From: JALYUA01 sp038239305
Lineage (GTDB): Bacteria; Acidobacteriota; Thermoanaerobaculia; UBA5066; Gp7-AA6
Assembly (NCBI GenBank): GCA_038239305.1
Contig: JBBSEW010000003.1
Location: 57,698-121,697, forward strand
Direction of reading: 5' to 3'
DNA: 64,000 nt
Under the pieces are notes generated by a model. The model did not search any database and was not told the origin of the DNA. It saw only the letters and a program-made list of their open reading frames with translations. Shown in pieces: positions 50,731 through 57,624 of this stretch. The position numbers were made by a program, and so were the translations under genes. Positions within the stretch are counted from its first letter, which is position 1, and each line of letters starts with the position of its first letter.

Positions 50731-52353
50731 ATGCCCGCCGGGCTTTCTGTCCGCCTTCTCGCCTTCAACCTGCTTCTCGTCTTCCTCCCCGCGGCGGGTT
50801 TTCTCTATCTCGACACCTACGAGAAGCAGCTCCTCGAGGCCCAGGAACGGGCGATGGTCCAGCAGGGGCGCGTCCTGTCGGCGGCGCTGTCGGAGCGGGG
50901 CGCGCCGTCCGCGTCGGCCGTAGGCCGGATCCTGGCGCTTCTGAACCGGCGGATCGAATCGCGGATTCGCGTGGTCGACGCGGAGGGGCGGGTCCTCGGG
51001 GACTCGAGCCGCCTCGGCCCGCGTTCCGAGAAGGGGCCGGAGAAGGAGAAGGAGAAGGAGAAGGAGAAGGAGACAGGGAGGGAGAAGGCCATGGGGGAGC
51101 CGGCAGGGCGCAGCCGCTTTCTGTACCGGACCGGGGCCGCTCTCTACTCTGTCGCGTCTGTCGCGAAGCGGATCGCGCTCCCCCCGGAGCCGCCTGCGGC
51201 CGCGCCGAGCGAGCCCACGGACGCGGAGGGCCGGCTCTCGGGGCGGGAGGTGCGGGCGGCGCTCGCCGGCCGATATGGAACGACAGTCCGCACGTCCGCG
51301 GGAGGCCAGCGCTCGGTCACGCTCTACAGCGCGATTCCGATCATGAGCGGCGGGCGTCCGACGGGCGCCGTGCTCGTGTCCCAGTCGACCTATCGGATCC
51401 TCCAGGATCTTTACTCGATCCGGCTCGGGGTCTTCCAGGTATGCCTCGCCTCGGTCGTCGTCGCCGTCCTGCTGTCGTTCCTCGCCTCGGCGACCATCGC
51501 CCGTCCGCTGCGCCGCCTGCGGGACGAGTCCGCGGCAATCCTAGACCGGCGGGGAAGGCTCCGCGGGAACTTCCGGCGCTCGGAGAAAGCGGACGAGATC
51601 GGCGACCTTTCGCGAGCGCTGCACGACCTGACGAGACGGCTCGAGGAGTACCAGGGCTTCCTGGAAACCTTCGCGGCAGACGTGTCGCACGAGTTCAAGA
51701 ACCCGCTCGCTTCGATTCGGACCGCCGCCGAGATGATGGCCGAGGCGGAGAATCCCGCAGATCGCCGGCGGTTTCTCGCGATGGCCCAGGGTGAAGTGCG
51801 CCGCATGGAGCGGCTCCTGTCCGACCTGAAGGAAATGACGCGGATCGATGCGCGCCTCGAATCGGAAGGCGAGGAGACGGTGTCCCTGACCGCCCTGCTG
51901 GAGCGTCTGTGCGAGGGCTATCGCCTGCGCGGGACGAGAACCCGCTTTCTCTTCGAGTCGCCGGCGGAGGCGGTGGGAGTCCAGGCGTCGGAGGAGAGGC
52001 TGGCCCAGGTGTTCGAGAACCTGCTCGACAACGCCGCGAGCTTCTCGCCGGACGAGGGAGAGGTGAGCATCCGGGTCTTGCGGGAGCAGGGAGCGGCCAC
52101 CGTGACCGTGTCCGACCGAGGTCCCGGGATCCCGCCGGAACACTTCCATCGGATCTTCGACCGCTTCTTCACGTGGAGACCGGCCGAGCGAGCCCGTTCC
52201 CGCGAACATTCCGGCCTCGGCCTCGCGATCGTCAAGACAATCGTGGAGGGCTATGGCGGAAGCGTCGAAGCGGGGAATCGGGAAGGAGCGGGAGCCGTGT
52301 TCACCGTCCGCATCCCGGCATCGCGGACGGGGGTGTTCCGGAAGAACGCATAG
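50731..52353 (+). CDS. sortase-system sensor histidine kinase
   Basis: A 540-residue sensor kinase. Helix 1 is at about residues 5-25 (LLAFNLLLVFLPAAGFLYL). A periplasmic domain of about 200 residues includes a charged Glu-Lys repeat, and helix 2 (VFQVCLASVVVAVLLSFLAS) leads into a HAMP region. The phospho-His is in ADVSHEFKNPLASIRTA, and the ATPase domain has ENLLDNAASFS, DRGPGIP and HSGLGLAIVKTIVEGYGG. The start is uncertain: in-frame TTG 50671 and GTG 50701 also fit, and TTG has GGGGGG upstream. It directly follows the response regulator. Confidence 0.9.
   Translation: MPAGLSVRLLAFNLLLVFLPAAGFLYLDTYEKQLLEAQERAMVQQGRVLSAALSERGAPSASAVGRILALLNRRIESRIRVVDAEGRVLGDSSRLGPRSEKGPEKEKEKEKEKETGREKAMGEPAGRSRFLYRTGAALYSVASVAKRIALPPEPPAAAPSEPTDAEGRLSGREVRAALAGRYGTTVRTSAGGQRSVTLYSAIPIMSGGRPTGAVLVSQSTYRILQDLYSIRLGVFQVCLASVVVAVLLSFLASATIARPLRRLRDESAAILDRRGRLRGNFRRSEKADEIGDLSRALHDLTRRLEEYQGFLETFAADVSHEFKNPLASIRTAAEMMAEAENPADRRRFLAMAQGEVRRMERLLSDLKEMTRIDARLESEGEETVSLTALLERLCEGYRLRGTRTRFLFESPAEAVGVQASEERLAQVFENLLDNAASFSPDEGEVSIRVLREQGAATVTVSDRGPGIPPEHFHRIFDRFFTWRPAERARSREHSGLGLAIVKTIVEGYGGSVEAGNREGAGAVFTVRIPASRTGVFRKNA
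51040..51069. repeat. 6-base tandem repeat in the histidine-kinase gene
   Basis: Five GAGAAG units coding alternating Glu-Lys in the periplasmic part of the kinase. Length change would keep the frame and alter the sensor linker. Confidence 0.88.
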
Positions 52354-52518
52354 CTGTCCGCTCTCGGCTCAAAAACGGGGGATTCCAAGCGATTCGGTTT
52401 CTCGTTTCCCCATTGTGAGGTCGTCTCGCGCCGAGACGCCCGGGGCCGTCCGCCCTCCACTCCGTCGACACGGCGCGGCTCTGGATGCGTGAGAAGAGAG
52501 ATGGCAGCCGCGCCTCCG

Positions 52519-52575
52519 CGAAATCGGCGCAGGAGCAGCGCGGCGAGGCCAACGGATGGGTGTGCGCCGATTTCG
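52519..52575. repeat. 13-bp perfect inverted repeat with 31-base loop
   Basis: CGAAATCGGCGCA (52519-52531) and TGCGCCGATTTCG (52563-52575) are perfect reverse complements. The stem could be part of a structured RNA or the remains of a small mobile element. No T-run follows. Confidence 0.7.
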
Positions 52576-52682
52576 AGGGTCTCCTCCGGGAGGGCTACCG
52601 GCCCCGGGCTCGCGTTTGCTGAAAGAGTGAGACGGGCAAGTCTCTCGTACTTGTTCCAAGAGACGCACTCCGCGGAAGACCG

Positions 52683-52726
52683 GATCTCGCGATCTCATGA
52701 TCTCGCGATCGATCGAACTATCGAGT
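52683..52726. repeat. GATC octamer array, copy C
   Basis: GATCTCGC, GATCTCAT, GATCTCGC, GATCGATCG, followed by AACTATCGAG. The first 33 bases are identical to the cores of copies B and D. It lies inside the long gap before glnA. Confidence 0.9.
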
Positions 52727-53003
52727 TGAGGAGAATCTGGAGGCGCAATAGACCCCGGCTCGCCCGTAACGAAAGTCTCCCTGGAGCCCGCCGCCGGCGG
52801 AGCCTCCCTTCCGAGGCCATGAGTGAGGGAGCACACCGAACTCGAACTATCGCCTCTCGGCGAGTGCGACCGAACGACGAGCGGCGGCCCGGTTCTCCTC
52901 GAGCGGCAAGGCCGACGCGTGCCTCGGGAGGGAGGCGTAGTCGGCGGCGGGCGGATCGGCGGCGCTCACGCCCTTTCCTCGATATCCCGGCATGGTTCGC
53001 AAG

Positions 53004-53023
53004 ATGCACATCAAACTGTGCAT
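53004..53023. promoter_or_regulatory. palindrome upstream of the glnA promoter
   Basis: ATGCACA, 6 bases, TGTGCAT: a perfect inverted repeat that ends 37 bases before the glnA -35 box. Size and place suit a binding site for a dimeric regulator. No regulator is assigned. Confidence 0.45.
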
Positions 53024-53060
53024 GATTGTTCAAAACGAGGCCGATTTCGGTTCCCTTGGC

Positions 53061-53088
53061 TTGACTTTCTGCAGGGTGTCACTAGAAT
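53061..53088 (+). promoter_or_regulatory. sigma-70-like promoter of glnA
   Basis: TTGACT (53061-53066), 16-base spacer, TAGAAT (53083-53088), 31 bases before the glnA ATG. No sigma-54 type GG-N10-GC element was seen at this place. Confidence 0.75.
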
Positions 53089-53119
53089 CGTGGCCTTCTT
53101 GCAAAAAATGGAGGTCAGC

Positions 53120-54493
53120 ATGGCGAAGGCGAAGATCCTGAAATTCGATCCGGCCGGGCCCGGACTGTCGAAGACCGAGATCCTGAGTGTGTGCGACGCG
53201 GAGAACGTGCGGTTTCTGAGGCTGCAGTTCACCGACATCCTCGGCGTCATCAAGAACGTCGAGATTCCCCGCTCGCAGTTTCCCAAGGCGCTCGACGGCG
53301 AGATCCAGTTCGACGGGTCGTCGATCGAGGGCTTCACGAGGATCGAAGAGTCGGACATGAACCTGGTGCCGGACCTGAATTCTTTCGCCATCTACCCGTG
53401 GGCCCACCAGGGCGGCGAGAAGGTCGGGCGGCTGATCTGCGACGTGTACACACCGGACGGCAACGCCTTCGCCGGCTGCCCGCGCATGACACTCAAGAAG
53501 CAGATGGACAAGGCGTCAGCGCTCGGGTACACGCTCGTCACGGGGCCCGAAGCCGAGTTTTTCCTCTTCCGGCGCGACGCCAACGGCGATCCCATCATCG
53601 ATACCCACGACAAGGGCGCCTATTTCGACCTGACCCCGGTCGACCGGGGCGAGGAAGCGCGTCGCGACGTCGTTCTGGCCCTCGAGCAGATGGGATTCGA
53701 GGTCGAGGCAGCCCACCACGAGGTGGCGCCCGGCCAGCACGAGATCGACTTCAAGTACGCCGACGCGATCACGACCGCGGACCGTGTCTCGACGTTCCGC
53801 TTCGTCGTCAAGAAGGTGGCGCTCGACCACGGTTTGCACGCGACGTTCATGCCGAAGCCGATCTTCGGTGTGAACGGATCCGGAATGCACGTGCATCAAT
53901 CCTTCCTCGACAAGCGCGGCAACAACGTCTTCTACGACGCAAAGGCCACGTACCAGCTCTCGAAGACGGCGCTCCACTACACGGGCGGCATCCTGAAGCA
54001 CGCCCGCGCCTTCGTCGCGGTCACGAACCCTCTCGTCAATTCCTACAAGCGCCTCGTTCCGGGCTACGAGGCACCGGTCAACGTGGCGTGGTCGATGCGC
54101 AATCGCTCGCCGCTCGTGCGGGTGCCGGCGCGGCGCGGAATGGGAACGCGGATCGAGGTCCGCATGCCGGATCCGTCCTGCAACCCGTATCTCGCCTTCG
54201 CGGTCATGCTCGCCGCCGGCCTGGACGGCGTGAAGAACCGGATGGATCCGGGTGAGCCGGTCGACAAGAACGTGTTCACGATGAGCGAGCGCGAGAAGCG
54301 GCGTCTGAAGATCGACCAGCTTCCGGCCAATCTCTCCGACGCGCTCGACAACCTGGAGAAGGACCCCGTCGTGACCGACGCCCTCGGCGAGCACATCTTC
54401 ACGCACTTCACCGAGGCCAAGCGCGCGGAGTGGGCGGAGTACATCTCGAGGGTCCAGCCGTGGGAGACGGAGAAATATCTCGACATGTATTGA
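53120..54493 (+). CDS. glnA: glutamine synthetase type I
   Basis: Makes glutamine from glutamate, ammonia and ATP. The protein has 457 residues from MAKAKILKF, with GGAGG six bases upstream. It has LGVIKNVEIP and FDGSSIEGF at the N-terminus, GPEAEFFLFRR, NGSGMHVHQSF, and the C-terminal MPDPSCNPYLAF. The length (under 460) and the ending (VQPWETEKYLDMY) suit the GSI-alpha group, which is controlled by feedback inhibition and lacks the adenylylated Tyr of the beta group. It is transcribed alone between its own promoter and a strong terminator. Confidence 0.96.
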   Translation: MAKAKILKFDPAGPGLSKTEILSVCDAENVRFLRLQFTDILGVIKNVEIPRSQFPKALDGEIQFDGSSIEGFTRIEESDMNLVPDLNSFAIYPWAHQGGEKVGRLICDVYTPDGNAFAGCPRMTLKKQMDKASALGYTLVTGPEAEFFLFRRDANGDPIIDTHDKGAYFDLTPVDRGEEARRDVVLALEQMGFEVEAAHHEVAPGQHEIDFKYADAITTADRVSTFRFVVKKVALDHGLHATFMPKPIFGVNGSGMHVHQSFLDKRGNNVFYDAKATYQLSKTALHYTGGILKHARAFVAVTNPLVNSYKRLVPGYEAPVNVAWSMRNRSPLVRVPARRGMGTRIEVRMPDPSCNPYLAFAVMLAAGLDGVKNRMDPGEPVDKNVFTMSEREKRRLKIDQLPANLSDALDNLEKDPVVTDALGEHIFTHFTEAKRAEWAEYISRVQPWETEKYLDMY

Positions 54494-54508
54494 GTCGGTC
54501 GCCTAATA

Positions 54509-54540
54509 AAATAAGGCCGGAGGTCACTCCGGCCTTATTT
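54509..54540 (+). terminator. rho-independent terminator of glnA
   Basis: A 14-bp perfect stem (AAATAAGGCCGGAG with CTCCGGCCTTATTT), loop GTCA, followed by ATTTAG. The T-rich 3' arm serves as the T-run. The reverse strand also has T-rich ends. Confidence 0.9.
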
Positions 54541-54565
54541 ATTTAGTCCTGTTTCCAGGGAGCAG

Positions 54566-55441
54566 ATGGATTTTCGGAGCCGGCTCTGCGGGCCTAAGCC
54601 CCTCCTTCTCGACGCGGCAATGGGGACGGAGCTCGAGCGGCGTGGCCTCGCGGCGGAGGGGTCGCTCTGGAGCGCCCGCGGGTTGATCGACGCGCCCGAG
54701 GCGGTCCGCGAAATTCACGCCGCGGATGCGGCGGCCGGAGCGGACATCCTGACCGCAAACACGTTTCGCACGCACCGGCGGTCGCTCGCGCCGGCGGGGC
54801 TCGCGGACGAGGCGGCCCGTCTCACGCATCGCGCCGTCGAGCTCGCCCGGGAAGCCGCCCGAGGCCGGACGATCTTCGTCGCCGGGTCTCTCTCGCCTCT
54901 GGGAGACTGCTACCGGCCGGACCTCGTTCCGGCCGATGCCGCCCTCGAGGTCGAGCACCAGGAGCAGGCGCGGGCTCTCGCGGGCGCGGGAGTGGACGTG
55001 ATCCTCCTCGAGACATTCAACTCGTGCCGCGAGCTCGGGGCCGCTCTTCGCGCCGCGCGGGCGACCGGCCTGCCGGTGGTGGCCTCCATCGTGACGGACG
55101 GGCAAGGGCGGCTCCTCTCGGGAGAGCGCATCGAGGAGGCCGTCCGCGAGGTCGAGCCGATGTTTCCGGATGCGCTCGCCATCAACTGCGTCCCCGCGCG
55201 AAGGCTCTCGGCGGACCTTCGTATTCTGGCGCGAACGCTCCGCGGGCTCCGGTCGTGGGGCGCCTGGGGCAACCTCGGCTGCCCGGATCCGGCGGGCAGG
55301 CTCGACGAGCCAGCCTCTCCCGAGCAGCTCGCCTCTCTCGCGCGGGAGTGGAGCGACGCGGGGGTCCGCATCGTGGGCGGCTGCTGCGGGACCACGGCGT
55401 CTCACACGGCGGCTCTCCGCCGGATGATCGACGCACGCTGA
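54566..55441 (+). CDS. homocysteine S-methyltransferase family protein
   Basis: A 291-residue TIM-barrel methyltransferase that would move a methyl group, for example from S-methylmethionine, to homocysteine. The start has LLLDAAMGTELERRG. TANTFRTHRR follows, and the zinc ligands are Cys in AINCVP near residue 210 and the pair in VGGCCGTTASHTAAL near residue 275. The length is that of the MmuM group. It lies after the glnA terminator, 25 bases downstream, with no separate promoter seen. Confidence 0.9.
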   Translation: MDFRSRLCGPKPLLLDAAMGTELERRGLAAEGSLWSARGLIDAPEAVREIHAADAAAGADILTANTFRTHRRSLAPAGLADEAARLTHRAVELAREAARGRTIFVAGSLSPLGDCYRPDLVPADAALEVEHQEQARALAGAGVDVILLETFNSCRELGAALRAARATGLPVVASIVTDGQGRLLSGERIEEAVREVEPMFPDALAINCVPARRLSADLRILARTLRGLRSWGAWGNLGCPDPAGRLDEPASPEQLASLAREWSDAGVRIVGGCCGTTASHTAALRRMIDAR

Positions 55442-55454
55442 CGCCGCCGAGGCT

Positions 55455-56498
55455 CTACGCGATGAACATCGCGTCGCCGTACGAGTAGAAGAGGTAACCC
55501 TCGCGGACGGCCTCCTCGTACGCCGCGAGCACCCGCTCCCGACCCGCGAAGGCGGACACCAGCATCAGGAGAGTCGAGCGCGGGAGGTGGAAGTTCGTCA
55601 GCAATGCGTCCACCGCCCGGAAGTCGAAACCGGGCGTGATGAACAGGCTTGTTTCGAAGGCGAGGTCGTCGGAGCCGGCGACCCGATCGAGGCGGGCGGC
55701 CGCTTCGAGGGAGCGCGCGACGGTCGTTCCGACGGCGACCGTGCGACCCCCCGACGATCGTGCGGCAGCAACGGCCCGGAGGGTTCCGGCTGGAAGAGAG
55801 ACGGACTCGGCGTCCATCGCGTGGGCTTCGATTTCTTCCGCCGTGACGGGCTTGAACGTGCCCGCGCCGACGGCGAGCGTCAGGTCGGCGATCGTCACCC
55901 CCTGCTGGCGGACGTCCTCCAGGATCCTCTCCGTGAAGTGCAGTCCGGCGGTCGGAGCGGCCACCGCGAGGGGCTCCCGCGCGAAGACGGTCTGGTAGGC
56001 CTCGCGGTCTGCGGACCGGTCCGGCTCGCCGGGCGCACGCCGGATGTAGGGAGGCAGGGGCAGGGCGCCGAAGCGCTCCAGGTACGCGTCGTCGATCGCT
56101 CGGTCGAACGACACTTCCCGGCGCCCGTCCGCGTGGATGTCTTCGATCCTCGCGGTGACGTCCCCCGGCAGCGATACCGCGCGGCCCGATCTCGCCCGGC
56201 GTCCCGGACGGGCGAGCGCGAGCCATCGATCCCGGCGGTTCGAGACCGGGTTCAAGAGGAAGAGCTCGACGAGGCGGCCCTCGAGATCGCGGCCCCAGAG
56301 CCGCGCGTGCCGGACGCGGACGTCGTTGCGGACGAGGACGTCGCCCTTCCGGAGAAGCGAGGGGAAGTCGTCGAACGCGTGGTGCGCGATCGCGCCTGTC
56401 GCCCGGTCGAGGACGAGCAGGCGGCTCGATCCGCGCGGGCGGGCCTCCTGCGCGATGCGGTCGGCGGGAAGGACGTAGTCGAATAGGTCGGTGAGCAG
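55455..56498 (-). CDS. queA: S-adenosylmethionine:tRNA ribosyltransferase-isomerase, CTG start
   Basis: QueA adds the epoxycyclopentanediol ring in queuosine synthesis on tRNA. Reading from CTG at 56498 gives 347 residues, the normal family length. The typical beginning is LLTDLFDYVLPADRIAQEA, then SSRLLVLDRATG and KGDVLVRNDVRV. The conserved APTAGLHFTERI, GAGTFKPV and LLTNFHLPRSTLLMLVSAF follow. No ATG, GTG or TTG exists between an in-frame TAA at 56517-56519 and codon 80, so CTG is the only sensible start. A heptamer array begins 12 bases upstream. Confidence 0.88.
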   Translation of the reverse strand: MLTDLFDYVLPADRIAQEARPRGSSRLLVLDRATGAIAHHAFDDFPSLLRKGDVLVRNDVRVRHARLWGRDLEGRLVELFLLNPVSNRRDRWLALARPGRRARSGRAVSLPGDVTARIEDIHADGRREVSFDRAIDDAYLERFGALPLPPYIRRAPGEPDRSADREAYQTVFAREPLAVAAPTAGLHFTERILEDVRQQGVTIADLTLAVGAGTFKPVTAEEIEAHAMDAESVSLPAGTLRAVAAARSSGGRTVAVGTTVARSLEAAARLDRVAGSDDLAFETSLFITPGFDFRAVDALLTNFHLPRSTLLMLVSAFAGRERVLAAYEEAVREGYLFYSYGDAMFIA

Positions 56499-56510
56499 GG
56501 CGGGTCTCTT

Positions 56511-56608
56511 TGTCCGTTATCCGTTTTTAGTTTTTAGTTTTTAGTTTTTAGTTTTGAATCTTGGGTTCTGGGTCTTGGGTCTTGGGTCTTGGGTTTTGAA
56601 TTCCGGGT
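56511..56608. repeat. 14-unit heptamer array between queA and an MBL gene
   Basis: Exactly 98 bases in unbroken 7-base register: TGTCCGT, TATCCGT, TTTTAGT four times, TTTGAAT, CTTGGGT, TCTGGGT, CTTGGGT three times, TTTGAAT, TCCGGGT. Degenerate units continue to about 56630. It occupies the promoter/leader position of queA on the minus strand. A GCTGATAGCTT word like the end of the 30006 array appears at 56697-56707. Confidence 0.93.
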
Positions 56609-56712
56609 TTTCGAGTCTTGGATCGTGAGTCTCCCTCATCGGAAAAGGCTCGGCTGTGAGCTTAGACCCGGAAGGCCGAACCGGGGTCGCTCCCAGCTGA
56701 TAGCTTCTCCTC

Positions 56713-57624
56713 GTGCGCGAAGACTCGGATTATCCGCCGGAGCGCGGGCGTGTGCGGCTCGACGCGGGCGGTATCCCGATCGAAGGCGTATCGATCGCCG
56801 GCCACGAGTCGTACTTCAAGCTGCCGGGTTTCCGGACCTTGCTCGAATTCGGCCGGGCTCCGGAGGACACCCTCGGCTATTCGACGATCGGCCTCACCCA
56901 CGGGCATCTCGACCACGCTGCCGGGCTGGCGCACCACGCTTCGCGGCGGACGCTGACGGGTCTCGGGCCGGCACGGGTGTTCGCGCCCGAGGAGGCGATC
57001 CCGGACCTCGAGACGTGGATCCACGCGTGCGAGCGTCTCGAAGGCGTCGAATACGGGACGCGGTTCGAGGCGGCCGTCCCGGGAACATCCGTCCTGCTCC
57101 GGCGCGATCTCGAGCTGCGCTTCCTGCCCGGGCGGCATCGCGTTTCTACGGTCGGCTTTCTCTTCTCGGAAGTGAGGCGCAAGCTCCAGGAGGAGCATGC
57201 CGGCGCTTCCGGCCCGGAGATCGCGGCCCTGCGGGAGCGCGGCGTCGAGGTGACGCGCCGCGAGGAGATCCCGCTTCTCGCCTACCCCGGTGATTGCGGC
57301 CCCGCGATCTTCGACGCGGCCCCGGAGATTCTGAAGGCGAAGGTCCTTCTGATCGAGTGCTCGTTCGTGGCGCCCGAGGATCTCGACCGCGCGCATGCCT
57401 ACGAGCACCTCCACGTCTCCGATTTCGCGCAACGGGCCGACCTTTTCGAGAACGAAGCGATCGTGCTGACGCATTTCACGATGCGATCGTCGCCGTCCGA
57501 GATCCGCGCGGCCGTGAGCGGTCTTCCCGAGACGCTTCGCAGCCGCGTACTTCTGTTTCTGGGAAGCGCGGGCGAACCGGCTACGGGGACGTCCCCTTTC
57601 CCGGAGCGGACGCTTCGAGAGTGA
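56713..57624 (+). CDS. RNase Z-like metallo-beta-lactamase-fold protein
   Basis: A 303-residue MBL-fold hydrolase starting at GTG 56713. The metal motif is GLTHGHLDHAAGLAHHASRR near residue 60. PGDCGPAIFD near residue 195 and LIECSF near 220 give the next ligands, and VLTHFTMRSS near 262 the last His. The pattern is that of tRNase Z-related esterase/nuclease proteins; the true substrate is unknown. Its 3' end overlaps the convergent oxidoreductase gene by 44 bases. Confidence 0.83.
   Translation: MREDSDYPPERGRVRLDAGGIPIEGVSIAGHESYFKLPGFRTLLEFGRAPEDTLGYSTIGLTHGHLDHAAGLAHHASRRTLTGLGPARVFAPEEAIPDLETWIHACERLEGVEYGTRFEAAVPGTSVLLRRDLELRFLPGRHRVSTVGFLFSEVRRKLQEEHAGASGPEIAALRERGVEVTRREEIPLLAYPGDCGPAIFDAAPEILKAKVLLIECSFVAPEDLDRAHAYEHLHVSDFAQRADLFENEAIVLTHFTMRSSPSEIRAAVSGLPETLRSRVLLFLGSAGEPATGTSPFPERTLRE

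Larger units (their letters stand above)
52354..53119. other. long intergenic region between the sortase kinase and glnA
   Basis: A 766-base stretch without a convincing gene; the open frames in it have no recognisable similarity and odd composition. It starts with heptamer-like words (CTGTCCG, CTCTCGG), and holds a 13-bp inverted repeat, GATC octamer copy C, a palindrome and the glnA promoter, each listed separately. The part 52730-53000 shows nothing I can name. Confidence 0.6.

Noticed and set aside
52489..53025. Open frames of 155-178 codons in the gap before glnA
   Set aside because: They cross the repeats and the inverted repeat, have no recognisable domains and unbalanced Arg/Pro/Ser composition.
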